Assembly: GCA_023614405.1 (NCBI GenBank)
Contig: CM042697.1
Span: 299,174,954 to 299,238,953 of the forward strand
DNA length: 64,000 nucleotides
Direction: 5' to 3'
DNA from: Avena insularis
Lineage: Eukaryota > Streptophyta > Magnoliopsida > Poales > Poaceae
Numbering within the stretch: position 1 is the stretch's first letter; each line of letters starts with the position of its first letter. The notes under the pieces were generated by a model. That model had not been told where the DNA came from. It did no database searches and worked only from the letters and a program-made list of their open reading frames with translations. Positions 44,771-56,472 of this stretch are shown here, in pieces. The position numbers and the translations under genes were made by a program.

Positions 44771-45104
44771 TTCATTTCTTGCCGCGGGTATGCCGGGCGT
44801 ATGATGTATGTGGAATATTTGTCCGTCTTTTGTACGGTATGAATTTCTTTTGCCGTGTGCCGCTGAGATATATATGGTTGTTAATCGTTATTAGTTAGTT
44901 TAACTGGTCTTGTTTGTCCGAATCCTTGCTTTGGCGGCCTTCAACTTCTTGAGTTTGGGGTATATTTTTGCCTTTGTGCTCCCATAGTTCGGCGTGCAAT
45001 ATCTCCTGACTTTGATAAACTTTGCCATTTGACCACTATGGTTTGGACTGTTAACCTGGGTGTAGACCTCGAAGATCATACGAGAGCAAAATATTCTTAC
45101 TCTG
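44771..45104. other. Spacer between antisense gene and tandem array in F
   Basis: Downstream of the antisense gene; it should hold that gene's 3' end, but I see no clear poly(A) signal and no reading frame worth naming. Confidence 0.45.
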
Positions 45105-45695
45105 GGTGTCGAAGTTTGATACCCACTCTTGTAACAAAGGATAACCCCTACTTAAAAACAATATAGGACAGTCCCCAAGTCACTACCTATGGTGCCGAGG
45201 TTTAATATATAAATCAAATTTTAGAAATAATATAAGACAGTCACCGAGTCGTTGCTCAAGGTGCCGAGGTTTGATATACAACTCAAATCTAGAAATAATA
45301 CAAGATAGTCACCGAGTCACTGCTCACGGTGCTGAGGTTTAATATACCACTCAAATCTAGAAATAATATAAGACAGTCCCCGAGTCGCTGCTCAAGGTGC
45401 CAAGGTTAAATATGTAACACAAAATCAAAAACGATATATGTTAGTCCTCGAGCCACTGCTTAAGCGCCGAGGTCTAATACATGAATTAGGCTTAGAAACA
45501 ATATGGGGCAGTCCCCGAGCCACTGCTTAGGGTGCCGGGGTTTAATACATAAACCAAGCTTAAAAACAATCTAGTGCAGTCCCCGAGCCACTGCTTGAGG
45601 TGCCTAGGTTTAATACATAACATGAAATTTAAAACAACATATGGCAGTCCCCGAGTCACTGCTCTGGACGCCGAGGTTCAATACATAGTTGGTGC
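45105..45695. repeat. 68-bp tandem array after pol in F
   Basis: The anchor CAGTCCCCGAG(T/C)C recurs with G of GTC at 45171, 45240, 45308, 45376, 45444, 45511, 45579 and 45647, giving steps of 67-69 bases. Each unit also contains GGTGCCGAGGTTTAATA and an AT-rich spacer. About eight units, diverged from each other. It lies between the pol end and the antisense gene's end. Tandem arrays in this part of Tat (Ogre-type) elements are known and have been linked to new satellites. Confidence 0.92.
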
Positions 45696-45737
45696 TCCAT
45701 CCTGAGACATTACTTTACAATGTGTCATAGATGACTG

Positions 45738-46921
45738 CTACGAGTAAAATGGACGAAGTAAAGCCACGTTCCATGGTCTTTTCGATTCTTCGCCGGCTTT
45801 TTCTGCCCTGTTCTTTCCTAGTGATTGAGCATCGATTAGGTAATACGCATTATTGTGCACGATGAATGGTCCTTCCCATGGAGGCGACAGCTTGTGCATC
45901 CCAGCCGTGCGTTGCACCAGCCGGAGAACCAAATATCCTTCTTTGAACACTCTTGGATTCACATTCTTGCTGTGATATCGTCGCAAGTTCTGCTGATAGA
46001 TAGCTGATCTTGATAGCGCCAGCTCTCTCGCTTCTTCTAGCAGATCGACAGTATCTTGCCGAGCTACTTCATTTACCTCTGAGGTTGTATATTGGGTAAC
46101 CCTTGGCGAGTCATATATTATGTCGGCTGGAAGCACGGCTTCTGCCCCATGACTAGAAAAAATGGTGTATAACCTACTGATCTGTTTGGGGTAGTCCTGA
46201 GGCTCCATAGTACTGTTGGTAGTTCCTCAATCCAACATCTTGTCGACCTTTGCAGCGGTTCGACGAGTCGTGGTTTTATTCCGGACAATACTAGTCCATT
46301 AGACCTTTCCACTTGCCCATTGGATGCTGGGTGAGCCATAGAGGCGACATTTAATCTTATGTGCTTTTCTTGGCAAAATCGAGCGAAAGCTCCTTCTGCA
46401 AAGTTTGTACCGTTGCCTGTAATAACACTATGTGGGTATCCATATCTTAAGATAATATCTTTGAGGAATTTCACTGCTGTGGGCCCATCACATTTTTTTA
46501 TTGTTTTCACTTCAATCCATTTTGTGAATTTGTCCACCATGACCAATATGTGGGTCATCCCACCTCGGGCCGGCTTAAATGGTCCCACCATATCTAAGCA
46601 CCATACAGAAAATGGCCAGGTAATTGGTATCGTTTTTAACTCGGATGATGGCATGTGTATCTTGGTTGCATATATCTGGCAACCATTACATTTTTCGACC
46701 AGTTCTTTGGCTTCTTTCAACGCTGTTGTCCAATAAAATCCATGCCTGAATGCTTTGGCCACTAAGGCTCGGGATGAGGCATGATGTCCACATTCTCCTT
46801 GATGTATATCTAGGAGGATCTCCTGGCCTTCTGCCGAGCTTACACATCTTTGCAATACACTCGTGACACTCCTTTTATATAGCACATTATTTATGATTGT
46901 ATAAGCTTTAGCTCCTCTCAC
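45738..46921 (-). pseudogene. pol: Integrase of element F (broken)
   Basis: The first frame (to 46118) has VLYKRS, the HHCC finger region (GHHASSRALVAKAFRHGFYW, then CNGCQ), WCLDMVGPF (first Asp) and PHSVITGNGTNF, where the second catalytic Asp is Gly (plus-strand 46415-46417). NGQVERSNG keeps the Glu. A shift near 46140-46160 moves to the next frame, which ends with a C-terminal part (KEGYLVLRLV, then KLSPPWEGPFIV) and NVALLRPFYS. A TAG at about 46925 and a shift near 46965 separate it from the RT frame. Confidence 0.9.
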
Positions 46922-46943
46922 TGTCTATCTTGCCAATACCTCG

Positions 46944-49010
46944 TTACTCGGCAAAAATCGCATCTCTAAGGAAAGAGAATATGGGTTGCGCCCATATAGG
47001 TGTGATTTTCTCTGGTGTAGTCTCACTATCTATTTCCATATTTTTTGCCGACATAACTACCTCGGATTTTTCCATAATCATGCTTGCATCAGCTGTCTTT
47101 ATTTTTGGGAATTCCAGGTTATATTGCTTATCAATTTCCATCGGCACATTATCTTCTCTTGATTTTGCCGGAATAAAGATAGATTCGTACTCTGGTGACA
47201 GTGTTATTGATGGCTTCCTTAGGTGCTCTAGGGCGATACCTGGGGGAATTGACTGTCTAGTTGATCCTAGTTTTGACAACATGTCTGCGGCGTCGTTTTC
47301 TACCCGAGGTACATGGTGAAATTCACATCCTTCGAAGTATCCATTGAGTTTTTGCACATGAAATCTATACAAAGCCATATTATCATCCAATGCATCCCAA
47401 TTGCCTGAGACTTGCTGTACTACTAGATCTGAATCTCCATAGCATAAGATTCGGCGTATGCCAATCTCCTTTGCCACCTTCAATCCAGGGACTAGTGCTT
47501 CATATTCGGCTACATTGTTTGACGCGGCGAAATGTATCTGCAGCACATATCTCAGCTGATCTCTTTTTGGCGAGGTTAACACTATTCCTGCCCCCAAACC
47601 ATTTCTCAGTTTGGAACCGTCAAAGTGCATCGTCCAATAGTTCGGATCTGGTAATGGTGGCTCATATTGCACCTCGGCCCAATCTACGAAGAAGTCGGCC
47701 ACAGCCTGAGATTTGATTGCATCTCTCCTATCGAATTGCGGAGCATAAGGTGACAATTCAATTGCCCATTTTGCTATTCGGTCACTTGCATCTTTGTTGC
47801 TCAATATGTCGGCTATAGGTGCTTCACAAATCACTTTGATGGGGTGCTCTTCGAAGTAATTTTTAAGTTTCTTTGCCGACATGTACACTCCATAAGCCAT
47901 CTTCTGATAATGTGGGTAATTTTGTTTTGAGGCGGATAGTACCTCGCTTAGGTAATACACCGGCCTTTGTACTGATTTATCATCTTCAATTCGTTCTACC
48001 ACGATCACAACGCTCACTACTCTGTTGGTGGCCACTATGTATAGTAACATCGGCTCTTTCGATAATGGAGAAGCTAAGACGGGCGCTGTGACCAACATCT
48101 TTTTCAATTCATGAAATGCACTATCTGCTTGTGGAGTCCAAATGAACTTATCCGATTTTTTCATCAGCTGGTAAAGTGGTAGTGCTTTCTCTCCCAGCCG
48201 ACATACAAATCGGCTGAGCGAGGCTAAACAACCTGTGAATTTTTGTACATCATTTATACATCTTGGAAATTCCATCCTTTCTACTGCTTCTATCTTAGTT
48301 GGGTTGGCCTCTATACCTCGGCTAGATACGATAAAACCGAGCAATTTTCCCGCTGGCATGCCAAATGTGCATTTTTTCGGATTAAGCTTCATTCGGAACC
48401 TTCTCAGGTTCGCGAAAGTCTGCCGTATATCATCCAGTAGCGTTTTGCTTTCTTTGGTTTTGATAACCACATCATCCACATATACTTGTACATTTTTTCC
48501 TATCTGGTCATGTAGACATTTTTGCATGCATCTCTGATACGTCACTCCTGCGTTGCGCAGGCCGAATGGCATTGTGCGATAGCAATAAGCCCCGTACGGG
48601 GTAATAAACGCAATCTTTATTTGATCGGCCGGATTTAACGGTATCTGGTGAAAACCAGAATACGCGTCTAGAAATGATAATAGTTCACAACCAGCGGTCG
48701 AATCAATGACTTGGTTTATTCTAGGTAAAGGAAAAGGATCTTTTGGACACGCCTTGTTCAGATTCGTGTAATCGATACACATTCGCCATACAACGGCTAC
48801 ATTTGGATCATCCTTATTCTTTTCTACCAGCACCGGGTTTGATAACCAATCCGGATACAGCACCTCCATGATGAATCCGGCCACAAGGAGCCGAGCTATT
48901 TCATCCCCTATTATTTTTCTCCTCTCTTTGGCGAAGCGGCGGAGAGGTTGCTTCACCGGCCTTGCTCCTAGCCTTACATTTAGAGAGTGCTCAGCCAACT
49001 CCCTCGGCAC
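46944..49010 (-). pseudogene. pol: RT and two RNase H domains of element F
   Basis: An open frame of 688 residues. RT motifs: MCIDYTNLNKACPKD (78-91), FLDAYSGFHQI (113-123), MPFGLRNAG (147-155) and YVDD (177-180). A first RNase H-like segment covers about 320-440 (VYYLSEVLSASKQNYPHYQK). A second, different RNase H begins at YWTMHFDGSK (D464), with E503 in NNVAEYEAL and D526 in CYGDSDLVVQQ. The duplicated RNase H is a mark of the Tat lineage. The frame appears whole within this range, but upstream and downstream joins are broken, so no full pol could be made. Confidence 0.92.
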
Positions 49011-50272
49011 ACCTTGCAGATCCTGAGTTGACCATGCAAAGATATCCCGATTCTCACGGAGGAAGCTGGTGAGCTTGCTTTCCTATTTAGCATCTAGGCC
49101 GGCACCAATAGTGACGGTGCGCTCTGGGAATTGCTCATCTATCTGTAACTTTTTTGTTTCTTTAGTCGACTAAAAGGAGACACTTCCATGTGGGTTGGCT
49201 ACAGCCGGCATATTCAGCTGTGCCGATTGAGCGAGGGCTGCTACCTCCTGAATCCTCCTTTTTTCCCTTTCTATTACCAATGATTCGGCCAAATTTGACC
49301 CGGCTGAAGCACATTCCATTGACTTCCTGTAATCCCCTGCTACTGTTATCACCCCTTGTGGTCCGGGTAACTTCATTTTCAGATAACTTACATGGCAGCT
49401 GCTCATGAATTTGGCCAACGCTGGCCTTCCGAGTAGAGCATGATAACAACTTTCTAGATCCACCACCTCAAACTCTAAGTTTTCTGCTCTGCAGTTATCT
49501 CTTGTGCCGAATAATACATCCACTCGAACCTTACCAATGGGTTCGCATGAAAGTCCTGGTACTATCCCATGGAAAGTGGTCCTCGTGGATTGCAGCATGT
49601 TCTGCGATATTCCAAGTTTATGCATTGTATCTTTGTACATGATGTTGATGCTGCTCCCATTGTCAATGAGTACCTTTGAAAATTTCACATTAATGCTTGG
49701 TCCGACAAATGTTGGATCTAACACGAGTGCATACGACCCTGGACTCGGCATTATCTTGGGGTGATCCTTTATGCTCCAGGTTACCTCCTGATCTGACCAA
49801 GGCACATATCTTGGTACTGTCGGCATCACTGCATTTACTTCCATATGCCGGCGCTGCACACTCTGCTTGTCTTGCTGTTCTGTTGTGAACACGCAATACG
49901 ACTGATGATGTTCTCTGTAATCATTGCGTCCATTATTTCCTGGATTTGTCCTTCCATCCGGACCTTGGTTCATCACTTGATGCACCGCATCCCTCCGGTC
50001 TGAGTTGTCATACCTCAGGGGAGGAGGTGGTAACATCAGTTGCTGTGCATTTGCTCCAGTCAACTGCGGCTGATGCTGCGGATGTGCCTGGAGAGGCGCT
50101 GACTGTATGCCTGCGGGGTTTCCCATTGCATTTTTCATCCATGCACATTGGCGGGTCGTATGGTTGGCTGGCCTGGCTGGGTTTGACGTGTGAAATTTAC
50201 ACGGCTGATCTAACATAGACTTGAACGTGTACTTCGGCCTCTCCTGCCATTGCTTCTTTTGTTCTGGTGTCC
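49011..50272 (-). pseudogene. pol: Protease and linker of element F
   Basis: The frame (about 348 residues from 50216) contains CKFHTSNPARPANHTTRQC, an early zinc-like motif of Tat gag ends, then the aspartic protease: KFSKVLIDNGSSINIMYKD, and later CYHALLGRPALAKFM. It ends at a stop near 49170. The next part towards RT (FLRENRDIFAWSTQDLQG-type linker, about 49020-49160) is still recognisable but contains another stop. Confidence 0.82.
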
Positions 50273-50273
50273 A

Positions 50274-52544
50274 CTATCTTTTTCCTTCATTCCTTGGTGT
50301 CCACTGCTGAGGACCATTCTTTTGCCGTTGAGTGGTTTCGTGACTCGGCTGATCTTGCGCTACTGCTGCCACCTGGGCTGAACCATATCTATAATCCGAT
50401 CTCTCTTCTCTTCTTCTTCCTCTGAAGTCATTGCGCCTGGATGACCCGGCCATATCTCTTGCATATTGATCTTGATGCTCCCGATGATCCGCCAACATTA
50501 ACTCTGGTTGCGTCGGATCTCCCAATGCATAGGAATCCTCTATCCTGATGGTTTCTGCCAATGTGGTTGGCATATCTCTTTGCAGCTGCTGCCATAACAC
50601 ACTGCCATAGCGGCATCCTTGAGCGAACCAAGCTATTGCTTGTGATTCTATAACTCCTTCACACGAGTTTCTCAGGTTACACCACTGAGTTAAAAACTCT
50701 CTATTCGTCTCATTCGGTCTTTGCTTGCACATGGCTAATTGCTGCGGCTTGTTTGGCCTCTTGTAAGTACTGATAAAGTTGCTAACGAACATTTCTTCAA
50801 AATCCAACCAACAGTTGATGCTGCCTGCTGGCAGATTATTCAGCCATACTCTAGCTGGTCCTTCCAACATCTGTGGGACATACTGCACTGCCCATCGTAA
50901 GTTCCCACCTGCTATTTTCACAGCAGTGGCATAATCAATCAATCAGTCTTGTGGTTTGGTGCTCCCATTATATGTTTTTGTGCCTCTTGCTAGCTGAATG
51001 TTCGGCACAGGTGGTTCGCCCATGATCCGTGGTCCGAAGCATGTCGGACCTTGTTCTTCCAGCAACTCGGATCGGTATAGCCGGTCTAGCTTTACTCTGG
51101 CATCATTTGACGGTAAATCTCTGTATAGAACTCTGTCCTGCATTCCATAGTGGTTATTTCCACCATGGATCGCATATTCCATCTCGGAATAACCATCATT
51201 GTACCTTTCATTTACCTGATTGTGGCGAGCTGGTCTCGCTTCTCTTTCTTGCCGAGGTTCATATCTCGGCTGTGGGTTGTGCGGCGGTTCTCTCCTTTCT
51301 TCGACCGGGATATTGTTCTTGTGATTTCCTCTTCCGAGTTCTGCTCTGCCGAGATCTCCATTGCCTCGGCTTCCGCCGCCTTTCTCAGCACGGCCGGGGT
51401 TCCTCTCGCCACTGTTACCTCGGCTTCCACCGCCTCTGTTCTCGTCTGCTTTCCCGGCTATCGCCGGATCATATAGAACAATTTGCTTGTTTCTCTTTCC
51501 TGAAGTTACAACTATGTCCTTTCGTGCATTGTTTCCGGGTGAAGATGCTGCCGCCACAGATAGGGCAGGTGCTGCTCCAGCCGAGTGAACCATCCGCGAA
51601 GCCCCTGGCCTCGCCGGAACTGCCCTGAGCATCTCTTCATTCTGCTGGTTCGCAACGCGTACCAGCTCATTCACTCTTTCTTGCTATTTCTGCCGGGCTT
51701 CGCCGGTCAATCCCTCTAACTCTAATGCTGCGGCATTTGCCGCTCTCAGGTTCTTTCTTGAGTCAGTACCTCGGCAAGCCTAAATCAACTGATTCTGCCT
51801 GATGAGCATCATGCTCCTTGTTGATATCATCTATGAGATTCTTTCCTCTTAATCTCAACTCGTCAACCCGTTCAGGAGCGACGTCGAGCTTGTTTGCTTT
51901 GGCATACTCTCGCAGGGTCCTGTTTAAGGACTCCCGCAAGGCCGACACCTTTTTTGCCTCTACCAGCACCTTTTGCCTGGTTTCTTCCAATTCTGCCTGA
52001 GCATTTGCCGGATCAAGTATCGGCGCTACAGGTGTGGTCAAGTTATATATAGTTGCCTGAAGAACTTTTTTGGTCTTTCCAGAGGTGGCCCTCTTACCCT
52101 TGGTGCCTTCGGGGTTGTTTCCTGCACCTCGGTCTGGTTGGCCGCTGTGGGGATTACCTCGGTGGGTTGTGGAGCTGTCTGCCTGGGCGCGACCGGCACA
52201 CCTACCGCTGGGTCTCTTCTTGATCCGGTGCCTGCTGCTCCAGCCTGCACCCCGACCGCGACCATCACCTCGATGCTGCCGACTAGGCGCGCTTCGCGCG
52301 GACGGCTCGCGGCGCTAAGGGGAGGTTCTCCTGCAACAACAACCTGGTGAGGATAAACACCGGAGATGTCGACGCCGACGTAGACCTGGTGCATGCCCAA
52401 ACTGATGAAGACGCCGTTGCGTGGGGGAGTTTTTCCCCTGAAGCTGCCTGCGTTGTCGCTGACGTAGTCACAGAGATCAAGTCTCCGGACCAAGCCAGAG
52501 ACAATGCGCTCGCCAGTGTTGATGAAGTTTCCCGTCCAGATCAT
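50274..52544 (-). pseudogene. gag: gag of element F (several frames)
   Basis: A possible start is ATG 52544. The amino part (Thr/Pro/Ala-rich) shifts frame near 52045. It continues as a helical stretch (QAELEETRQKVLVEAKKVSAL) to about 51763, shifts again, meets a TAG near 51686 and continues as NELVRVANQQNEEMLRAVP with an Arg/Gly/Asn-rich linker. After a stop at 50943 the capsid follows: VPQMLEGPARVWLNNLPAGS, then FEEMFVSNFISTYKRP and NETNREFLTQWCNLRN. A TAG at 50274-50276 separates it from the protease part. These are the usual Tat gag motifs. Confidence 0.85.
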
Positions 52545-52566
52545 GAATCCAGCTAACACCGCTGCT

Positions 52567-52585
52567 GGCCCCACGGTGGGCGCCA
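52567..52585 (-). other. Primer binding site of element F
   Basis: On the minus strand this reads TGGCGCCCACCGTGGGGCC, two bases after the LTR end. It is not the Met type used by B, C and D. TGGCGCC sites are usual in Tat elements; the matching tRNA (perhaps Arg) should be confirmed. Confidence 0.82.
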
Positions 52586-52587
52586 AC

Positions 52588-53375
52588 TGTCGTGGTGGTG
52601 ACACGGCAGATGCCATGGGTAGGCTAAAGTAAGGGGCCAATGGATGCTAGTGGGATCTGGGGAGGGAAGATGTAGTTGATTCGACACACAAAAGACTAAG
52701 GCAAAGATCTTTATTTCTCCTTCCTTGGGCTACAAGTGCTCCTTGAGCTGTATACAAGGAGAAAGGAAGAACTTTACCAGCCTAACGGTACTAAATGAGC
52801 CGATGCCCTCTTCACGGTCCTTGCCTCCCCTTATAAAGGAGAGCCTTGGGTTCCTTTAGGGCTGACGTGGCAAGCATATTCGAGGAATATGCTTGTCCCA
52901 AAATAGTAGTTCGGCGGCCTCCTTTCCCTGTCGCCCTTCTAACAACGGAAAGGTTCCAGAGGGCCCCTCCTGCGTGCCTCGGGCTTCAGGACTGTCACCT
53001 CCATGACCTCCTTCTGCCCCTCTGTCGCTCTGCGCATTTGTCCCTTGCACTTGGCTCCGCTCAGATTCTCCCTAGCCTGTGGCTAGAGTTTGACTTTAGG
53101 CTTCTCCTTCCCCTGCAAGCTTCGCATCATTCGGCTCCGCCTCGCGTAACTCAGCTCGTCCTTCACCTGCATTAAGATTATTCGGGCTAACCCGGCCGAC
53201 TTACGCAGTACCTCGGCCGGGTAATGCCTTGTCGTTACTATAAGGGTCCTGCCCTTTCCTATATCGGCTGACCTCTACAAGATTCGGCCGACTCAGACTG
53301 TAACTCGGAAACTGGACGGAGGACATCCCTTCATCTTTCCCCGTCCTTACCCTATCCGAGGTCACCTCCCCAACA
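52588..53375 (-). mobile_element. 5' LTR of element F
   Basis: 788 bp, TGTCGTGG to CCCCAACA on the plus strand. A TATA box lies at 52830-52837. Confidence 0.95.
52830..52837 (-). promoter_or_regulatory. TATA box of F's 5' LTR
   Basis: The minus strand reads CTTTATAAGGGGAGGC. It would start the genomic transcript of F. Confidence 0.62.
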
Positions 53376-53380
53376 GCTAT
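53376..53380. repeat. Target-site duplication of element F, right copy
   Basis: The sequence is gctat, directly after the LTR's terminal CA. Confidence 0.95.
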
Positions 53381-56300
53381 CGATCCAAGCTCCGCCGCTC
53401 GCTGTAGTCAACATCCTAGGCAGGTGTAGGATGTTGTGCCCCTCATGGGTGCTCCCTGTGCCGCCTTGGTGGTGAGGTTGATGCTGGGATAGGTGGTGGT
53501 GGACTCTGTACTGCTATGTTGCAAATGGTCTTGGTGATGGTGTACGGTGAAGCCTTCCCTGTGGTGTGCCACCTCGGTCGCGCGGGCTCTGCCTCGCCAC
53601 GCCGTTGTGGTTGTGACATGGGTGTCAGGTACATGCGACTATCCTTCTTTCCACTCTCTTATCTGTGACCAGCCTTCGTGCTGATGGTTTTGGTTGATGT
53701 TGAGTTGATTACTAAATGGTTTTACTCAATTTGTTTTACTGGTCAAGGTTGAATTCATGGAACCCCTGGTTAATTTGTACAAACTAAGTATTTTTTATGT
53801 TGTTGGGGTATTGGTCAGATACCAGTATAGGTTGTTTGCATGATTAGATTAGAATTAGTCTAACTAATCTCCTATTAATTCTATGCTGAAATAGGAATGT
53901 CAACGTAGATGATGGTACTATCTGAATCTAGTTAAATGGTGAAATTTTTATAGTGATAACAGTCCATTGACCATTTGATTTATGGCATTACTAAAGATAA
54001 GATATGTTGCTATTCTTTGTGCTAATTGGACAGGTTTTGGTAAATTCCCCATGGATTTCTTATATGACTTTGCATAGCTATAGTGATAACTATAGATGAA
54101 ATTTGTATGGACAGAATAACTAGAACATGAACATAATGTTAATAACAGGGTTATGTGTATGTGACTTCTGGAGTGATTTAGCACATTGATTAATTGATTT
54201 CTATGTTCCTAGGATTGGGCATGGACAGTTTCTCAGGTTTTATTTGTAAGTGGTCATGCTAGTTATTTCCTGATTATGAGATAAGTTATTTGTGTGTACT
54301 TGTACCAGTGGGTTTTGATTGCTGTGCAATGAACCTGTCTTGAGGAAATGCATAAGGTTAATTGGTTCAGCATATGTTCTTGAATATTGGTGGCTTGTAG
54401 TGTTGTTTGAGCTACTGTTGTTATGGAACAAGACTTTTGGAATTTGATAATGAACTTGAGTTATTCATGCTCCTAGTTGGGTGCTATGTGTAAGCAGATT
54501 GCAGTAATTTGCCTTGAGCTGTGATATTTGTTGTAGTATGAGCTGCCTTGAATCAAAATGTCAAGATGAGCAGTGTGTAACTGAATACCTTTTTTTTAAA
54601 TATAAAATGATTCTTAGATATTTTTGAATATCTAAGAAAATGATTTATTATCAAACTTGATGAGGGCTGATGTTCTAGTTTAAAGACTAGGTTGAGAGTT
54701 TGGTGGAGGTGAGTTTGACATTGTGCCTGAGGTGCAATTCCAATTCTATTGGATTTGTTCCCAGCAATCCTTCATGCTTGCTGGTTTGTGCAAAGATGAT
54801 TTGTATGCTTTTATGGCTTTGGTATGAATAGTATAAGTGTGCCATAGCCCCTGCCTAAGATGCAAAGGCTGAGACTCCAAATTAACTATAAGAACAAATG
54901 TTATTGTTGCCTCATCTTTTGACTCAGTGATGACCTAGACATGCCACTTGCATGTCAGTCTGAGAGAAGCTTGCCATCCAATCCTCCTAGATGAAATTCT
55001 AGTTGAAGGGTAGATGGACCAAGTGGGTGTGTATTATTTCTCTAGTACTCCCAGATCTGTATGCATGATTTAAGAATATATGCTACATGATCTGATGTGT
55101 ATTACAGATGATTGTTACCTGTTGTTGGTGAGTGCTCTAGGGCTTGCTGAAGATCTAGGTCTATTACTATTGCTCCTTGATCTGCTACAGCTTGTGCTTG
55201 TAACCTTCCCCCCTAACTCCAGCTCCTCTTGGTTGCCGACAAGCTTTTGTTTCTTGAACCCTGGATGGCTTTCTAAGCAACCAGGTGTTGGTGATTTTTG
55301 ATGTGATGATTAGGTTTACTTGATCTATTGTACTGCTCCACCTTTAGCTATTGCCTGCCCTTCCTAATATTGCTGATGGTTTGCTGGCCTTTTTCTACTA
55401 GTGTTTTAGAAACTGGTTCTTGTTGAAGTGGGAGCTAGATAGATCAATAATGGCTGTGGTTGTTTATGTGTGACTTGGGAGCTCTTGTGCTAAGAAATGA
55501 GCTGGGGTGGAAGGAGTAGCTAGCAGCAGTGAATGCCACGGCTGGTTCCTTCTTATCCTCCCCTGGTGTGCTCCTGTGGTGACAGCAGATACTTGCATGT
55601 TGATGTGCAAGATGCTTGCAAGTGGGACCTGCTGGTGTGGATGAGATCAAGTGAAAACTTGATATTTGTGGGATCATTATCTGATTACTTTAACTGTCAT
55701 GGTGAAACTTGCCCCTCTCCAAGCCTATGATGTTGTACTGAGGCAAAAATACTGATATGAACAGATGCTACCATTTGGTGAAATTTTCCCCTTATAGATT
55801 AGCTCCATGATGAATGTTTAACAGTGCATTTCACTATTCACTTCTGAGAGCAAACTAACAAACTAATCATTCTTTTATTTTGTTTTTGTTTTGTTTTCTT
55901 TTTGTTGTGTTTTCAGGAAATGAAGAGAAGAAGAATAAAAGAAGCTTAGTTAGGTTTTATTTTTAAACTTGTTATAATTTACTTTTTATTCACATGTGTA
56001 AGGATTTTGTATTATTATTGTGTTTGTAAATAATAAACTATTTATTTATTAATTCTTCCTCTGTAATTCCTAATTGTAAAGACAATGTCATATATAAGGA
56101 ATTCTTTTATTTATCCATTATAAAATAAAACTATATGCATATATATTTATATTAATAAAGAATCCTTGTTATATTATTTATGTAATCATTTTATTTCAAG
56201 TTATTAAATATTTCCAATTCTTATTTGTGAATTTTATAAATTCATTTGAAATTCAAATACATGTTTGAACAAATTTTCCCTGAAACAACGAATTCTACCA

Positions 56301-56472
56301 AGGTCATGTCGAAATCTATCGCACTTGCTCTGAAGTTTCCTTTAGTACAGGAGAGATCCCGATCCATTTGTAGCTCTTTTAGTTTTGCGCGAAAATTCCC
56401 CGGATTTTCTTATGCATGAATGCAATGCACAAACCTGTGTCCATTTCTAGGTGCTAATCCTGGGATGTTACA
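53381..56472 (-). mobile_element. 5' LTR of element B, part 3
   Basis: This continues B's LTR to its end GGGATGTTACA. The last 440 bases match 1480-2016. The rest has no second copy in the window to test it against. GC-rich 53381-53640 is followed by 2.8 kb of low-complexity, stop-rich sequence in which I find no gene. The right border is followed by integrase code of element G, so it is a real insertion edge. Confidence 0.7.
54611..54638. repeat. Perfect 11-bp inverted repeat
   Basis: TTCTTAGATAT and ATATCTAAGAA are separated by six bases. It stands alone in AT-rich sequence. It may be a MITE remnant or chance. Confidence 0.45.

Larger units (their letters stand above)
38849..53375 (-). mobile_element. 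Element F: Tat-lineage Ty3/gypsy retrotransposon with an antisense intron-containing gene
   Basis: LTRs of 787 and 788 bp begin TGTCGTGGTGG and end CCCCAACA on the plus strand, inside an exact 5-bp duplication (gctat). On the minus strand there are gag, protease, RT, two RNase H domains and integrase. The primer site is TGGCGCC type. A spliced gene lies on the plus strand between pol and the 3' LTR. Two tandem arrays are present. By eye I count about 30 substitutions between the LTRs, near 4 percent. The second RNase H and the antisense gene near the 3' LTR fit the Tat lineage (Grande/RIRE2-like). Confidence 0.95.
1480..56472 (-). mobile_element. Element B: non-autonomous gag-only LTR retrotransposon (visible part, with nested insertions)
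   Basis: B is bounded inside by PPT (2017) and PBS (5068-5085) and has matching LTR ends at 2016 and 56472 (both ...GGGATGTTACA, and 1480-2016 aligns with 56036-56472). Only gag lies between the LTRs: the internal region is 3.07 kb with no protease, RT or integrase. This matches the class called TR-GAG (terminal repeats with gag domain). The 5' LTR is split by element C and element F. B itself sits inside the integrase region of element G. Part of the 3' LTR lies left of the window, beyond insert A. It would need enzymes from a related Tekay element to move. Confidence 0.82.

Noticed and set aside
51029..51628. Plus-strand frame of about 199 codons opposite F's gag
   Set aside because: It is the complement of the Arg/Gly/Asn-rich gag linker, with no domain of its own.
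55910..56040. Plus-strand gene end (TTTTCAG acceptor, then AATAAA) in B's LTR
   Set aside because: No coding frame precedes it, and AT-rich LTR sequence produces such signals by chance; kept only as support for the possible hidden LTR.
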